Assembly: GCA_963746155.1 (NCBI GenBank)
Contig: CAVVAB010000012.1
Location: 1,116,001 to 1,180,000, forward strand
Direction: 5' to 3'
DNA: 64,000 bases
Source: AC-32 sp963746155
GTDB taxonomy: Bacteria; Actinomycetota; Thermoleophilia; Gaiellales; Gaiellaceae
Shown here: positions 26,564 through 34,399 of the stretch, in pieces
How the letters are laid out: each line of letters begins with the position of its first letter
Position numbering within the stretch: the stretch's first letter is position 1
The notes under the pieces: model-generated
Seen by the model: the letters and a program-made list of their open reading frames with translations, nothing else
The model's database searches: none
Told to the model about the DNA's origin: nothing
Translations under genes and position numbers: made by a program

Positions 26564-27738
26564 AGTTCGCAAGCCGACTTGACGCGGTTCCGCCATACCT
26601 CTTCGCGGAGCTCGAGCGCAAGATCGCGGAGAAGCGCCGTAAAGGCATCGACGTGATCAGCCTCGGGATCGGCGACCCGGACCTCCCGACCCCCGAGCCT
26701 GTGGTCGCCGCCCTCGTCGAGGCGGCCCGCGATCCGGGCACGCACCGGTATCCGACGAACCACGGTTCCGACGAGTTTCGCGAGGCCGCGGCCGGCTTCT
26801 ACCGCGACCGCTTCGGCGTCGACCTCGACCCCGGCTCCGAGATCGTCCCCGCGCTCGGGGGCAAGGAGGCCGTCGGCCACGTCTGCCTCGCGCTGCTCGA
26901 CCCGGGCGACGTGTCCCTTTCACCCGACCCGGGCTACCCGCCCTACACGGCCGGGCCGCTCTTCGCGGGCGCGGAGGTGCACTACCTGCCGCTCGACGAG
27001 GAGAACGCTTTCCTTCCGGACCTCGGCTCGATCCCGAGCGATGTCCTGGCACGGGCAAACGTCCTCTTCCTCAACTACCCGAACAACCCGACCGGCGCGA
27101 TCGTCAAGCCCGGCTATTTCGACGAGGCGATCGCGTTCGCCCGCGCGAACGACCTGGTCGTCGTGCACGACAACGCGTACTCAGAGATCTGCTTCGACGG
27201 CTACCGGGCTCCGAGCTTCCTCGAGACACCTGGCGCCAGGGAGGTCGGGATCGAGATCTTCTCCCTCTCGAAGGGCTGGAACATGACCGGCTGGCGGACC
27301 GGGGTCGTCGCCGGCAATGCGGACGTCGTCGAGCGCTACCGGCAGCTGAAGACGAACCTCGACTCGGGGATGTTCGAGGCAGTTCAGCACGCGACGGCCG
27401 TCGCGCTCACCGAGGCACGCGACTTCCCGCGCGAGATGTCGGAGATCTACACGCGCAGGCGGGACCTCGTCGCCGAGGGGCTCGCCGCGATCGGCCTGCC
27501 GGTCGAGCCGCCCAAGGCCACGCCGTACTTCTGGGTCCGGGTCCCGGAGAGCTACACGTCCGAGTCGTTCGCCGAGCTCGTGCTCCAGGAGGCGGCAGTG
27601 GTGGTCTCGCCGGGGCCGGCATACGGGCCGAGCGGGGAGGGGTTCTTCCGCATCTCGCTGACCGTCGCGGACGATCGCCTCGAGGAGGCCGTGCGCCGTA
27701 TCGAATCCACCTTACGAGCAGGCATAATCGACGCGTGA
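26560..27738 (+). CDS. dapL: LL-diaminopimelate aminotransferase-type enzyme
   Basis: A 392-residue class I/II PLP aminotransferase with GTG start overlapping the dapF stop. Motifs include IDVISLGIGDPDLPTPEPV, PALGGKEAVGHVCLALLDPG, FLNYPNNPTGAIV, VVVHDNAYSEICFDGY and the PLP lysine in FSLSKGWNMTGWRTG. It resembles DapL enzymes that make LL-diaminopimelate directly from tetrahydrodipicolinate, which fits its place beside dapF. A general aspartate-type aminotransferase is the alternative. hflX begins in its stop. Confidence 0.85.
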   Translation: MKFASRLDAVPPYLFAELERKIAEKRRKGIDVISLGIGDPDLPTPEPVVAALVEAARDPGTHRYPTNHGSDEFREAAAGFYRDRFGVDLDPGSEIVPALGGKEAVGHVCLALLDPGDVSLSPDPGYPPYTAGPLFAGAEVHYLPLDEENAFLPDLGSIPSDVLARANVLFLNYPNNPTGAIVKPGYFDEAIAFARANDLVVVHDNAYSEICFDGYRAPSFLETPGAREVGIEIFSLSKGWNMTGWRTGVVAGNADVVERYRQLKTNLDSGMFEAVQHATAVALTEARDFPREMSEIYTRRRDLVAEGLAAIGLPVEPPKATPYFWVRVPESYTSESFAELVLQEAAVVVSPGPAYGPSGEGFFRISLTVADDRLEEAVRRIESTLRAGIIDA

Positions 27739-29045
27739 CGGCACATCAGCCCGATCCTTCGCCGGGCGCCGAGCCCGAGCGCGGGTTCGTCGTCGCCGTC
27801 CTCGCCCAGGGGGTTGCTCCCGAGGAGGAGCTGCCGGAGCTGGAAGAGCTCGCGCGCACCGCGGGCGTCGAGCCGATCGGGGCGCTCGTCCAGCACCGCG
27901 CGCGGCCCGCGCCGAAGACGTACCTCGGCAAGGGCAAGCTCGCCGAGCTGAAGCAGGCCTATCCTGAATCGGCCGCAGACGTGCTCCTTGTGGACGACGA
28001 GCTGTCGCCCGTGCAGCAGCGCCTGCTCGAGGACGAACTGCAGGCTCGCGTCGTCGACCGGACGCAGCTGATCCTCGACATCTTCGCGCAGCACGCCGTC
28101 AGCGCCGAGGGCAAGCTCCAGGTCGAGCTCGCGCAGCTCGAGTACAACCTCCCGCGCATGCGCGGCCTCTGGAAGCACCTCGAGCGCCTGGGAGGCGGCG
28201 TCGGGACGCGCGGCCCCGGCGAGACGCAGCTCGAGACCGACAGGCGGCTGGCGCGCCGGCGGGTCTCGCTGCTCAAGCGACGGCTCCGCGACCTCGGCCA
28301 GCAGCGCGCGACCCGCAGGAAGTCCAGGCGCCGCTCCGAGACTCCGACGATCGCGCTCGCCGGGTACACGAACGTCGGCAAGTCGACGCTCCTGAACGCG
28401 CTCACGGGCGCAGGAGTCTCCGTGAACGACAGCCTGTTCGAGACCCTCGACCCGACCACGCGCAGCTTCGACGTCGACGGCCGCCGCTATCTGGTGACCG
28501 ACACGGTGGGCTTCATCCGCCGCCTGCCGCATCAGCTGGTCGAGGGGTTCGCGGCGACGCTCGAAGAGACGCTGGTCGCGGATGTCGTGCTGCACGTCGC
28601 GGACGCGTCCGTGTCCGAGGAGCGGCTCGAGCAGATGCTGGACGCCGTGCTCGGCGTGCTGGACGAGATCGGTGCGGGCGAGCTTCCGGTCGAGCTCGTC
28701 CTGAACAAGATCGACGCCGTCGACTCCCTTCAGCGGCGGCGGCTGGCGAACCGGTTCCCGGACGCGCTCCAGGTCTCGGCCCGGACCGGGGAAGGGCTCG
28801 ACGAGCTGCGGGTGCGGATCGCCGAGCGGTTTGCGGAGCGCTTCGAGCCCGTGCGGCTTCTGATCCCGTACGCGGACGGCGCCCGCCTCGCCGAGCTGTA
28901 CTCGCTCGGCGCGCCCGTCGACGAGCGGGCCGATCGCCCCGAGGGCGTCTTCGTCCGGGTCCGCCTGCCGCGCAGCGAGGTGCAACGCTTCGCGTCCTAC
29001 TTGATCGCAGAGCCGCGGCAGGCATCCGCGCGCACGCGCCGGTGA
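27735..29045 (+). CDS. hflX: GTPase HflX
   Basis: A 436-residue ribosome-associated GTPase that rescues or splits stalled ribosomes. The N-terminal domain (LVQHRARPAPKTYLGKGKL) is followed by GPGETQLETDRRLARRR. The G domain has LAGYTNVGKSTLLNAL (G1), LFETLDPTTRSFD, DTVGFIRRLPHQLVEGF (G3) and LNKIDAV (G4). The GTG start overlaps the dapL stop. It is close to family length. Confidence 0.94.
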   Translation: MTAHQPDPSPGAEPERGFVVAVLAQGVAPEEELPELEELARTAGVEPIGALVQHRARPAPKTYLGKGKLAELKQAYPESAADVLLVDDELSPVQQRLLEDELQARVVDRTQLILDIFAQHAVSAEGKLQVELAQLEYNLPRMRGLWKHLERLGGGVGTRGPGETQLETDRRLARRRVSLLKRRLRDLGQQRATRRKSRRRSETPTIALAGYTNVGKSTLLNALTGAGVSVNDSLFETLDPTTRSFDVDGRRYLVTDTVGFIRRLPHQLVEGFAATLEETLVADVVLHVADASVSEERLEQMLDAVLGVLDEIGAGELPVELVLNKIDAVDSLQRRRLANRFPDALQVSARTGEGLDELRVRIAERFAERFEPVRLLIPYADGARLAELYSLGAPVDERADRPEGVFVRVRLPRSEVQRFASYLIAEPRQASARTRR

Positions 29046-29476
29046 TCGAGCTCCCGATTCGGCGCCTGCGCGAGGACGCGGTCCTTCCCGAGCGCGCCTA
29101 CGCGGGAGACGCGGGGCTCGACCTCGCCGCCTGCGAGCGCCACGAGCTCGGCCCTGGCGCACGCGCGGTCGTCGACACCGGCCTGGCGGTCGCGATCCCC
29201 GAGGGGTTCGCGGGCTTCGTCCAACCGCGCTCGGGGCTCGCGGCTCGGCACGGCGTCTCGGTCGTGAACGCGCCGGGCCTGATCGACTCCGGCTACCGCG
29301 GCGAGATCCGCGTCGTGCTGCTGAACACCGATCGGGACGAACCGTTCGTGGTCGAGCCGGGCATGCGGATCGCGCAGCTCGTCGTCCTGCCCGTTCCCGA
29401 GCTCGAGCTGACCGAGGTCGAGGAGCTTCCCGAGACCGAACGGGGCGCCCGCGGTTTCGGATCCTCGAGGAAGTGA
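29042..29476 (+). CDS. dut: deoxyuridine triphosphatase
   Basis: A 144-residue trimeric dUTPase that removes dUTP and supplies dUMP. The five family motifs are visible: AGDAGLDLAA, PRSGLAARHG, NAPGLIDSGYRGEI, PGMRIAQLVV and the C-terminal ERGARGFGSSRK that closes over the active site. The GTG start overlaps the hflX stop, and the stop overlaps the NUDIX GTG. Confidence 0.95.
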   Translation: MIELPIRRLREDAVLPERAYAGDAGLDLAACERHELGPGARAVVDTGLAVAIPEGFAGFVQPRSGLAARHGVSVVNAPGLIDSGYRGEIRVVLLNTDRDEPFVVEPGMRIAQLVVLPVPELELTEVEELPETERGARGFGSSRK

Positions 29477-29931
29477 CCGCCGAGCCCCGGATCCGCGTAT
29501 CGGCGATCCTGCGCTGGCAGGGGAGCCTGCTGCTCTGCCGTCACGAGAAGAACGGGCGCGAGTACTGGCTGCTCCCGGGAGGAGGCGTCAACTCCGGAGA
29601 GAGCCTGGTGGACGCGCTGCACCGCGAGCTGACCGAGGAGCTCGGGATCGACGACGACCCGCCCGTCGAAGGCCCGGTCGCGCTCGTCGACTCGATCGCA
29701 CCCCGGCGCTCCTTCGCGGCCAAGCACGTCGTCCACATCATCTTCGCCGGGGATCTCGGCCAGCGCTCCCTGGAGGCGGTCACCTCACGCGATGCGGCCG
29801 TTCGCGGCCACCGGCTGTTCAGCCCGGACGAACTGGACGAGGTCGTGCTGCACCCGCCGATCCAGCGCTTCCTGCAGCGCTGGACGTCAGGAGACCCCGC
29901 GGTCTACCTCGGCGCCCTCTGGGCCCCCTAG
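29473..29931 (+). CDS. NUDIX hydrolase
   Basis: A 152-residue protein with a full Nudix box, GGGVNSGESLVDALHRELTE then ELGID (residues ~36-60), which binds magnesium for pyrophosphate hydrolysis. It is the last gene of the long run from 16183. Its stop overlaps that of gatD on the other strand through a shared CTAG. Its coupling to dut suggests nucleotide-pool cleaning, but the substrate is not predictable. Confidence 0.9.
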   Translation: MTAEPRIRVSAILRWQGSLLLCRHEKNGREYWLLPGGGVNSGESLVDALHRELTEELGIDDDPPVEGPVALVDSIAPRRSFAAKHVVHIIFAGDLGQRSLEAVTSRDAAVRGHRLFSPDELDEVVLHPPIQRFLQRWTSGDPAVYLGALWAP

Positions 29932-30674
29932 CGCCCGCCGCGCGACCGGGCGCGGCCGGCCGAGACCTCGTGGGCCTGCGCCTCGAGGCCGTCGTCCAGC
30001 GGCTCGAGCGGCGACGCCTCGCCGGTTCGGTGGGCGATCGCCTGCGCCAGCAGCCAGTCGGCGAGCCACGGGTTCCTCGGCAGAAGCGGGCCGTGAAGGT
30101 ATGTGCCGACGGCGCGGCCGACGCGGCACCCTTCGTAGCCGCTCTCGCCGTCGTTGCCGAAGCCCGCGATCACGCGTCCGAGCGGCTCTGCGCCCTCGTC
30201 GAGGTACGTCCGGCCGGCGTGGTTCTCGAACCCGGCCAGGGTGCGCCGCTCGCCGGGCTCGAGCTCGCACTCGAGCAGCACGTCCCCGATCATCCGGCGC
30301 TCGCCGGCAACCGTGTGCAGAGGGAAGATCCCGACCCCGGGAAGCTCGGCGCCGCTCTGGTCGCGGTAGGAGCGCCCGAGCAGCTGGTAGCCGCCGCAGA
30401 CGGCCAGCAGCGCGGCGCCTTCGTCGACCGCTGAGCGGAGACCTTCGCCGTGGGCGGCCAGCGCGGGGGCGATCAGCTCCTGCTCGCGGTCCTGGCCGCC
30501 ACCGATGTAGTACAGGTCGTGCTCGCCCGGGAGAACGACGGCGTCCGCGCCGAGCGCCGAAACGTCGAGCTCGTGTCCGCGCCAGGCGGCACGCCGCGAG
30601 AGAACGGCGATGTTGCCGCGATCCGCGTAGATGTTCAGGTAGTCCGGGAAGAGGTGCCCGACGACGATCCTCAC
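29928..30674 (-). CDS. gatD: lipid II isoglutaminyl synthase, glutaminase subunit GatD
   Basis: A 248-residue CobB/CobQ-like class I glutamine amidotransferase. The nucleophile is Cys93 in LLAVCGGYQLLGRSY and the histidine is His194 in VGTYLHGPLLPRNP. The N-terminus is VGHLFPDYLNIYADRGNI. GatD feeds ammonia to MurT, which amidates D-glutamate of lipid II. It follows murT with overlapping stop and start, so a complex is expected. Confidence 0.93.
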   Translation of the reverse strand: MRIVVGHLFPDYLNIYADRGNIAVLSRRAAWRGHELDVSALGADAVVLPGEHDLYYIGGGQDREQELIAPALAAHGEGLRSAVDEGAALLAVCGGYQLLGRSYRDQSGAELPGVGIFPLHTVAGERRMIGDVLLECELEPGERRTLAGFENHAGRTYLDEGAEPLGRVIAGFGNDGESGYEGCRVGRAVGTYLHGPLLPRNPWLADWLLAQAIAHRTGEASPLEPLDDGLEAQAHEVSAGRARSRGGR

Positions 30675-32047
30675 GCCGCCTCCTCCCAGTAGGGCCGCGC
30701 AAACCCGCGCCGCGCCACGAGATCGCGCAGGGCCAGCATCGCCGTGTAGGTGGGCAGTGCGACGAGCTCCGAGCCCGGCGGTGTCAGCGCGAGCGCGTGG
30801 TCCAGCGCATCCTCGAGCGACGGCCTCACGTCGATCGAGCTCTCCGGGAGGCCGGCGTACTTGAAGCGGAGCGCGAGCTCGGCCGCCCGTTCGCCCGTTG
30901 CCACCAACCGCTCCAGGGAGCCGAGCAGGGGCTCGAAGTCGACGTCCCAGATCCAGGAGACGTCCCGGCCGTCCGCGATCTCGTCGTTCAGCGCGACGAG
31001 AAGCAGGCTGGGCGCTCCTCCGGCGACGAGCGTGCGAACGACCTCGTTCGCCCCGGCCGGGTTCTTGATCAGGAGCATGAGCAGCGTGCCGTCACCCATC
31101 TCGATCCGCTCGAAGCGCCCGAACGCGGCAGAAAAGCCCTGCAAACCGGCGACTATTCCTTCCAGCTCGACCCCGAGTGCCCGGGTGAGCGCGGCGGCGG
31201 CGAGCGCGTTGTAGACGTTGTAGAGCCCGGGCACGGCTAGCTCGACGCGCCTCGAACCCTCGGGAGTGACCAGCTCGAAGGAGACGCTCTCGAGGCCGTT
31301 CAGCTCGATCTCGCGGGCGACCACGTCGAGCGCAGGACGCGCGTGGCCGCAGGCGGGGCAGCGGTAGTCGCCGAGATGTCCCATGTAGGCCGCCGCGTAC
31401 ACGTACGGCGTGCCGCACCGGACGCACCACTTGGAATCGGCCGCGTGCTGGAGCTCAGGCGAGGCATGGCGCGCGTCGTCGACCCCGAACACGGTCGTCT
31501 TCGGCCGCCCGCTCGCGAGGTCGCCGACCTGCGGGTCGTCGCCGTTCACGACGAGCGCAGCGTCGCGCGGAAGCTTCGAGACAGACTCACGCCAGCGCGA
31601 GGCCAGCAACTCGAGCTCGCCGTACCGGTCGAGCTGGTCGCGGAACAGGTTCCCGAGGCAGACGGCGCGCGGCTGCAGCCTCCGCGCCACCTCCGGCAGC
31701 GCACCCTCGTCGACCTCGAACAGCCCCAGCTCGGCGTCGCGGGCCGCGAGAAGGGCGGACGCGACCCCGGAGACGAGGTTCGCGCCCGAGCGGTTGTGCG
31801 CCAGCCGCACGGACGGCGAGAGGATCCGCGCGGCCATCGCCGAGGTCGTCGTCTTGCCGTTCGTGGCCGAGATCAACGCTGCACCCTGCGGAAGCCGCGC
31901 GGCGAGGCGGTCGACAGCTCCCGGATCGAGCTTCCAGAGCAGCTTTCCGGGCACGGTCGTCCCACCGCCGGCGCCGGCCAGGCGAGAGAGCCGGGCGGCC
32001 GCGCGGGCGAGCAGGATCTCGGCGGAGAGGGGCACGCGAACGGCCAT
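30671..32047 (-). CDS. murT: lipid II isoglutaminyl synthase, Mur-ligase subunit MurT
   Basis: A 458-residue Mur ligase homologue. The ATP site is ISATNGKTTTSAMAARIL (~residues 59-76). A four-cysteine zinc ribbon typical of MurT sits in the middle domain (Cys208, 211, 230, 233). The C-terminal DUF1727 domain contains KNPAGANEVVRTL. With GatD it converts the alpha-carboxyl of D-Glu to the amide in peptidoglycan precursors. It starts a two-gene operon facing away from the protease gene at 32245. Confidence 0.94.
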   Translation of the reverse strand: MAVRVPLSAEILLARAAARLSRLAGAGGGTTVPGKLLWKLDPGAVDRLAARLPQGAALISATNGKTTTSAMAARILSPSVRLAHNRSGANLVSGVASALLAARDAELGLFEVDEGALPEVARRLQPRAVCLGNLFRDQLDRYGELELLASRWRESVSKLPRDAALVVNGDDPQVGDLASGRPKTTVFGVDDARHASPELQHAADSKWCVRCGTPYVYAAAYMGHLGDYRCPACGHARPALDVVAREIELNGLESVSFELVTPEGSRRVELAVPGLYNVYNALAAAALTRALGVELEGIVAGLQGFSAAFGRFERIEMGDGTLLMLLIKNPAGANEVVRTLVAGGAPSLLLVALNDEIADGRDVSWIWDVDFEPLLGSLERLVATGERAAELALRFKYAGLPESSIDVRPSLEDALDHALALTPPGSELVALPTYTAMLALRDLVARRGFARPYWEEAA

Positions 32048-32244
32048 CGCGAAAGGACGCTACCTCGTCGGCGCGGCGTATCACTCGATCGAGGGAACTT
32101 TCGGGCCTCCTCACCCGGCCGGGGGATGTAGGCGGGGTCGGGTCACGGATACGTTCCGCCAGGTTTTCAGGCCCGGGGGGTAACGGGCGATGGGATGCGA
32201 CTTGAAATGCGGCCCGCGCTCAGGCGCGGAAAGGAGAGCGGAAG

Positions 32245-34098
32245 GTGCGGACGAACGGCGGGAAGCGTGGAGAACACCGGTCTAGCGCGTTGTGGGGTAC
32301 TGGCAACCGCGGCGGCGAGACTCGTTCGAACGTGCTCTGGGGCAAGGGCGGCCGCGGGTTCGTGACCGCGCTCGTGGCGATGCTCGTGATCGCCGTTCCG
32401 CTCGCTTCCAGCGCAGGACAGGGCAAGAAACTGCGCGCAGTCGCCTTCTCGCCGAAGCGCACCTGGGTGTCGCCCGGGCTGCTCCGTGGCGCCAAGCGCC
32501 ATCCGAACAAGCTCGTGCGGGTAATCATCCAGAGCACCAACGGTGATCTTTCCGCCGCCGTCGGCGCCTTCAACCGCGCCGACCGGCAGGACGCCGCCAA
32601 CGATCCCGAGAGCATGAAGCGCACGCTCGGCGTGGTCGACGGCGTCGCCGTGAAGATCCGGGCTCGCAAGCTCGCGATGCTCATGAAGGACAAGAACCTG
32701 ATCATCACGCCGGACGTCCCGGTGAAGGTCAGCGCGTACCGCTCGACGCAGCTCTGGCCCTTCGAGTCGGGCGCGTCGAAGGCGTGGAACGGCTACGACG
32801 CCCTCGCACCGGGGAGCGCCCCGACGATCGCGGTCGTCGACTCGGGCGTCCAGCCCGGCCGGGCGGACTTCGGCTGGCGCCTTCTGGCGAGCGTCAACCT
32901 GTCGACCCTGCCGAACAACTCGGCCGGCGACGGGCGCGGCCACGGCACCTTCGTGGCCGGCATCGCAGCCGGTGCGGCCGACGGGTACGCGGGCACCACG
33001 CCGCAGGCCAACCTCGTCTCGCTCGACGTCATGGACGACAGCGGCGTCGCGCGGACGAGCGACGTGATCGCGGCCTGCCAGTGGCTGCTCGCGAACAAGG
33101 ATCGCTACAACATCCGCATCGCGAACTTCTCGCTGCACTCGGCGATGAAGAGCAACTTCTACCGCGATCCGCTCGATCAGGCTGTCGAGAAGCTCTGGTT
33201 CGGCGGCGTCGTCGTGGTCGCGGCTGCCGGCAACTACGGCACCGGGAACACGCCCAGCGGCGTCCCGTACGCACCGGGCAACGATCCCTTCGTGATCACC
33301 GTCGGGGCGGCCGACCTCGGCGGGACACTCTGGCGCAACGACGACACGGCAGCTCCGTGGTCGGCGTACGGGCGGACGCTCGACGGCTTCATGAAGCCGG
33401 ACGTCGTCGCTCCTGGCCGGTACATGGTCGGGCCGGTGCCGAGCAACTCGACGCTGGCGTCGGAGCGCGCGGACAAGCTGGTCGCACCCGGCTACATCCA
33501 GCTCTCGGGCACCTCGTTCGCGGCCCCTGTGGTCGCCGGCGCGGCAGCCCAGATCCTGGCCAAGCATCCGTCGTACACACCCGACCAGGTCAAGGGCGCC
33601 CTCATGGAGACGGCGACCCCGCTCCCGGCTGCTCCCCAGGGCTCGGTCGGCGTGGGCGAGGTTCAGGTCAACAGGGCCTGGCGGACCAACCATCCGCCGA
33701 ACCCGAACAAGGGCCTGGATGCCTTCGTCAAGACGGTTGCCGGCTCCAGCGTCCCCGCCTTCGACGCGGTCAGCTGGATCGACGTGGCCAAGTCGAACGT
33801 CTCCTGGGACGACGTCTCGTGGGATGACGTCTCCTGGAACGACGCGGCGTTCAACGTGGTCTCCTGGGCCGACGTGTCCTGGGCGGATGTCTCCTGGGCC
33901 GACGTGTCCTGGGCGGATGTCTCCTGGGCCGACGTGTCCTGGAACGACACCTCGTACGAGGACGCGGCCGAAGGCGACACCAGCGCCCAGCCGACCACTT
34001 ACGAGCTCGGGCCTGCCGAGGCGGACGCGCTGATGAACGATCCTGATCTGGCGCCTTCGCCCGAGGCTCTGCCGGCGGCCCTCACGCCGGGAAGCTGA
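32245..34098 (+). CDS. secreted S8 (subtilisin-like) protease with C-terminal SWxD repeats
   Basis: A 617-residue protein from GTG 32245. A 45-residue N-terminus holds two LWG-x-G motifs before a hydrophobic export segment (FVTALVAMLVIAVPLAS). After a propeptide-like region comes the subtilase domain with Asp in TIAVVDSGV (~197), His in GHGTFVAGIAAG (~233), Asn in AAAGNYG (~329) and Ser in LSGTSFAAPVVAGAAA (~423). Residues ~509-575 are tandem repeats of [DN]VSW[AD]D with a tryptophan every five residues. An acidic tail follows. It is probably exported and held at the surface or in a complex by the repeats. A strong terminator follows. Confidence 0.9.
   Translation: MRTNGGKRGEHRSSALWGTGNRGGETRSNVLWGKGGRGFVTALVAMLVIAVPLASSAGQGKKLRAVAFSPKRTWVSPGLLRGAKRHPNKLVRVIIQSTNGDLSAAVGAFNRADRQDAANDPESMKRTLGVVDGVAVKIRARKLAMLMKDKNLIITPDVPVKVSAYRSTQLWPFESGASKAWNGYDALAPGSAPTIAVVDSGVQPGRADFGWRLLASVNLSTLPNNSAGDGRGHGTFVAGIAAGAADGYAGTTPQANLVSLDVMDDSGVARTSDVIAACQWLLANKDRYNIRIANFSLHSAMKSNFYRDPLDQAVEKLWFGGVVVVAAAGNYGTGNTPSGVPYAPGNDPFVITVGAADLGGTLWRNDDTAAPWSAYGRTLDGFMKPDVVAPGRYMVGPVPSNSTLASERADKLVAPGYIQLSGTSFAAPVVAGAAAQILAKHPSYTPDQVKGALMETATPLPAAPQGSVGVGEVQVNRAWRTNHPPNPNKGLDAFVKTVAGSSVPAFDAVSWIDVAKSNVSWDDVSWDDVSWNDAAFNVVSWADVSWADVSWADVSWADVSWADVSWNDTSYEDAAEGDTSAQPTTYELGPAEADALMNDPDLAPSPEALPAALTPGS
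33859..33941 (+). repeat. 30-bp tandem repeat inside the protease gene
   Basis: A 30-bp unit coding for two SWAD pentapeptides is repeated exactly about 2.8 times (33859-33888, 33889-33918, then a partial copy). The near-identity at DNA level suggests recent expansion and length variation between strains. It is in frame and not a CRISPR array. Confidence 0.85.
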
Positions 34099-34151
34099 TC
34101 GACGGACGGGGTCGGCGGCCCTAGGGCAGGGCCACCAACACGACACTCAAC

Positions 34152-34179
34152 GAGGGGCCGGGCGCAATCCCGGCCCCTC
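34152..34179 (+). terminator. terminator after the S8 protease gene
   Basis: GAGGGGCCGGG and CCCGGCCCCTC form a perfect 11-pair stem with a six-base loop, 53 bases after the protease stop. It is followed by a weak T-containing stretch. It is a good candidate for an intrinsic-type terminator. Confidence 0.7.
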
Positions 34180-34348
34180 ACTCGTTTGGGGGATTTCTGG
34201 GGTGTACTCAAAAAGGGGGATGTGACCCGGTCCCGCGCGGCTTAGCTTGCGGAAAGTGGTGACAAAAAGGGGCGCAGTGCGTCGCCATGACCGGAAGCAA
34301 GAAAATGCGGCACCGCGGGACGCGGAGATAGGAGACGAAGCGCAGGCG

Positions 34349-34399
34349 ATGTCTGAGGTCGACCTCAGCCTGATGCGAAGGGGGGGCAGGGCGGCGTGA
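34349..34399 (+). CDS. 16-residue upstream ORF overlapping the GGDEF/HD-GYP gene
   Basis: ATG 34349 opens a 16-codon frame (MSEVDLSLMRRGGRAA) whose TGA overlaps the GTG of the downstream gene as GTGA. This arrangement allows translational coupling. The ribosome site upstream is weak (GGAG about 14 bases away), so it may simply be chance. Confidence 0.3.
   Translation: MSEVDLSLMRRGGRAA

Noticed and set aside
33859..33941. CRISPR-like repeat
   Set aside because: The 30-bp units are directly adjacent without spacers and are in frame inside the protease gene.
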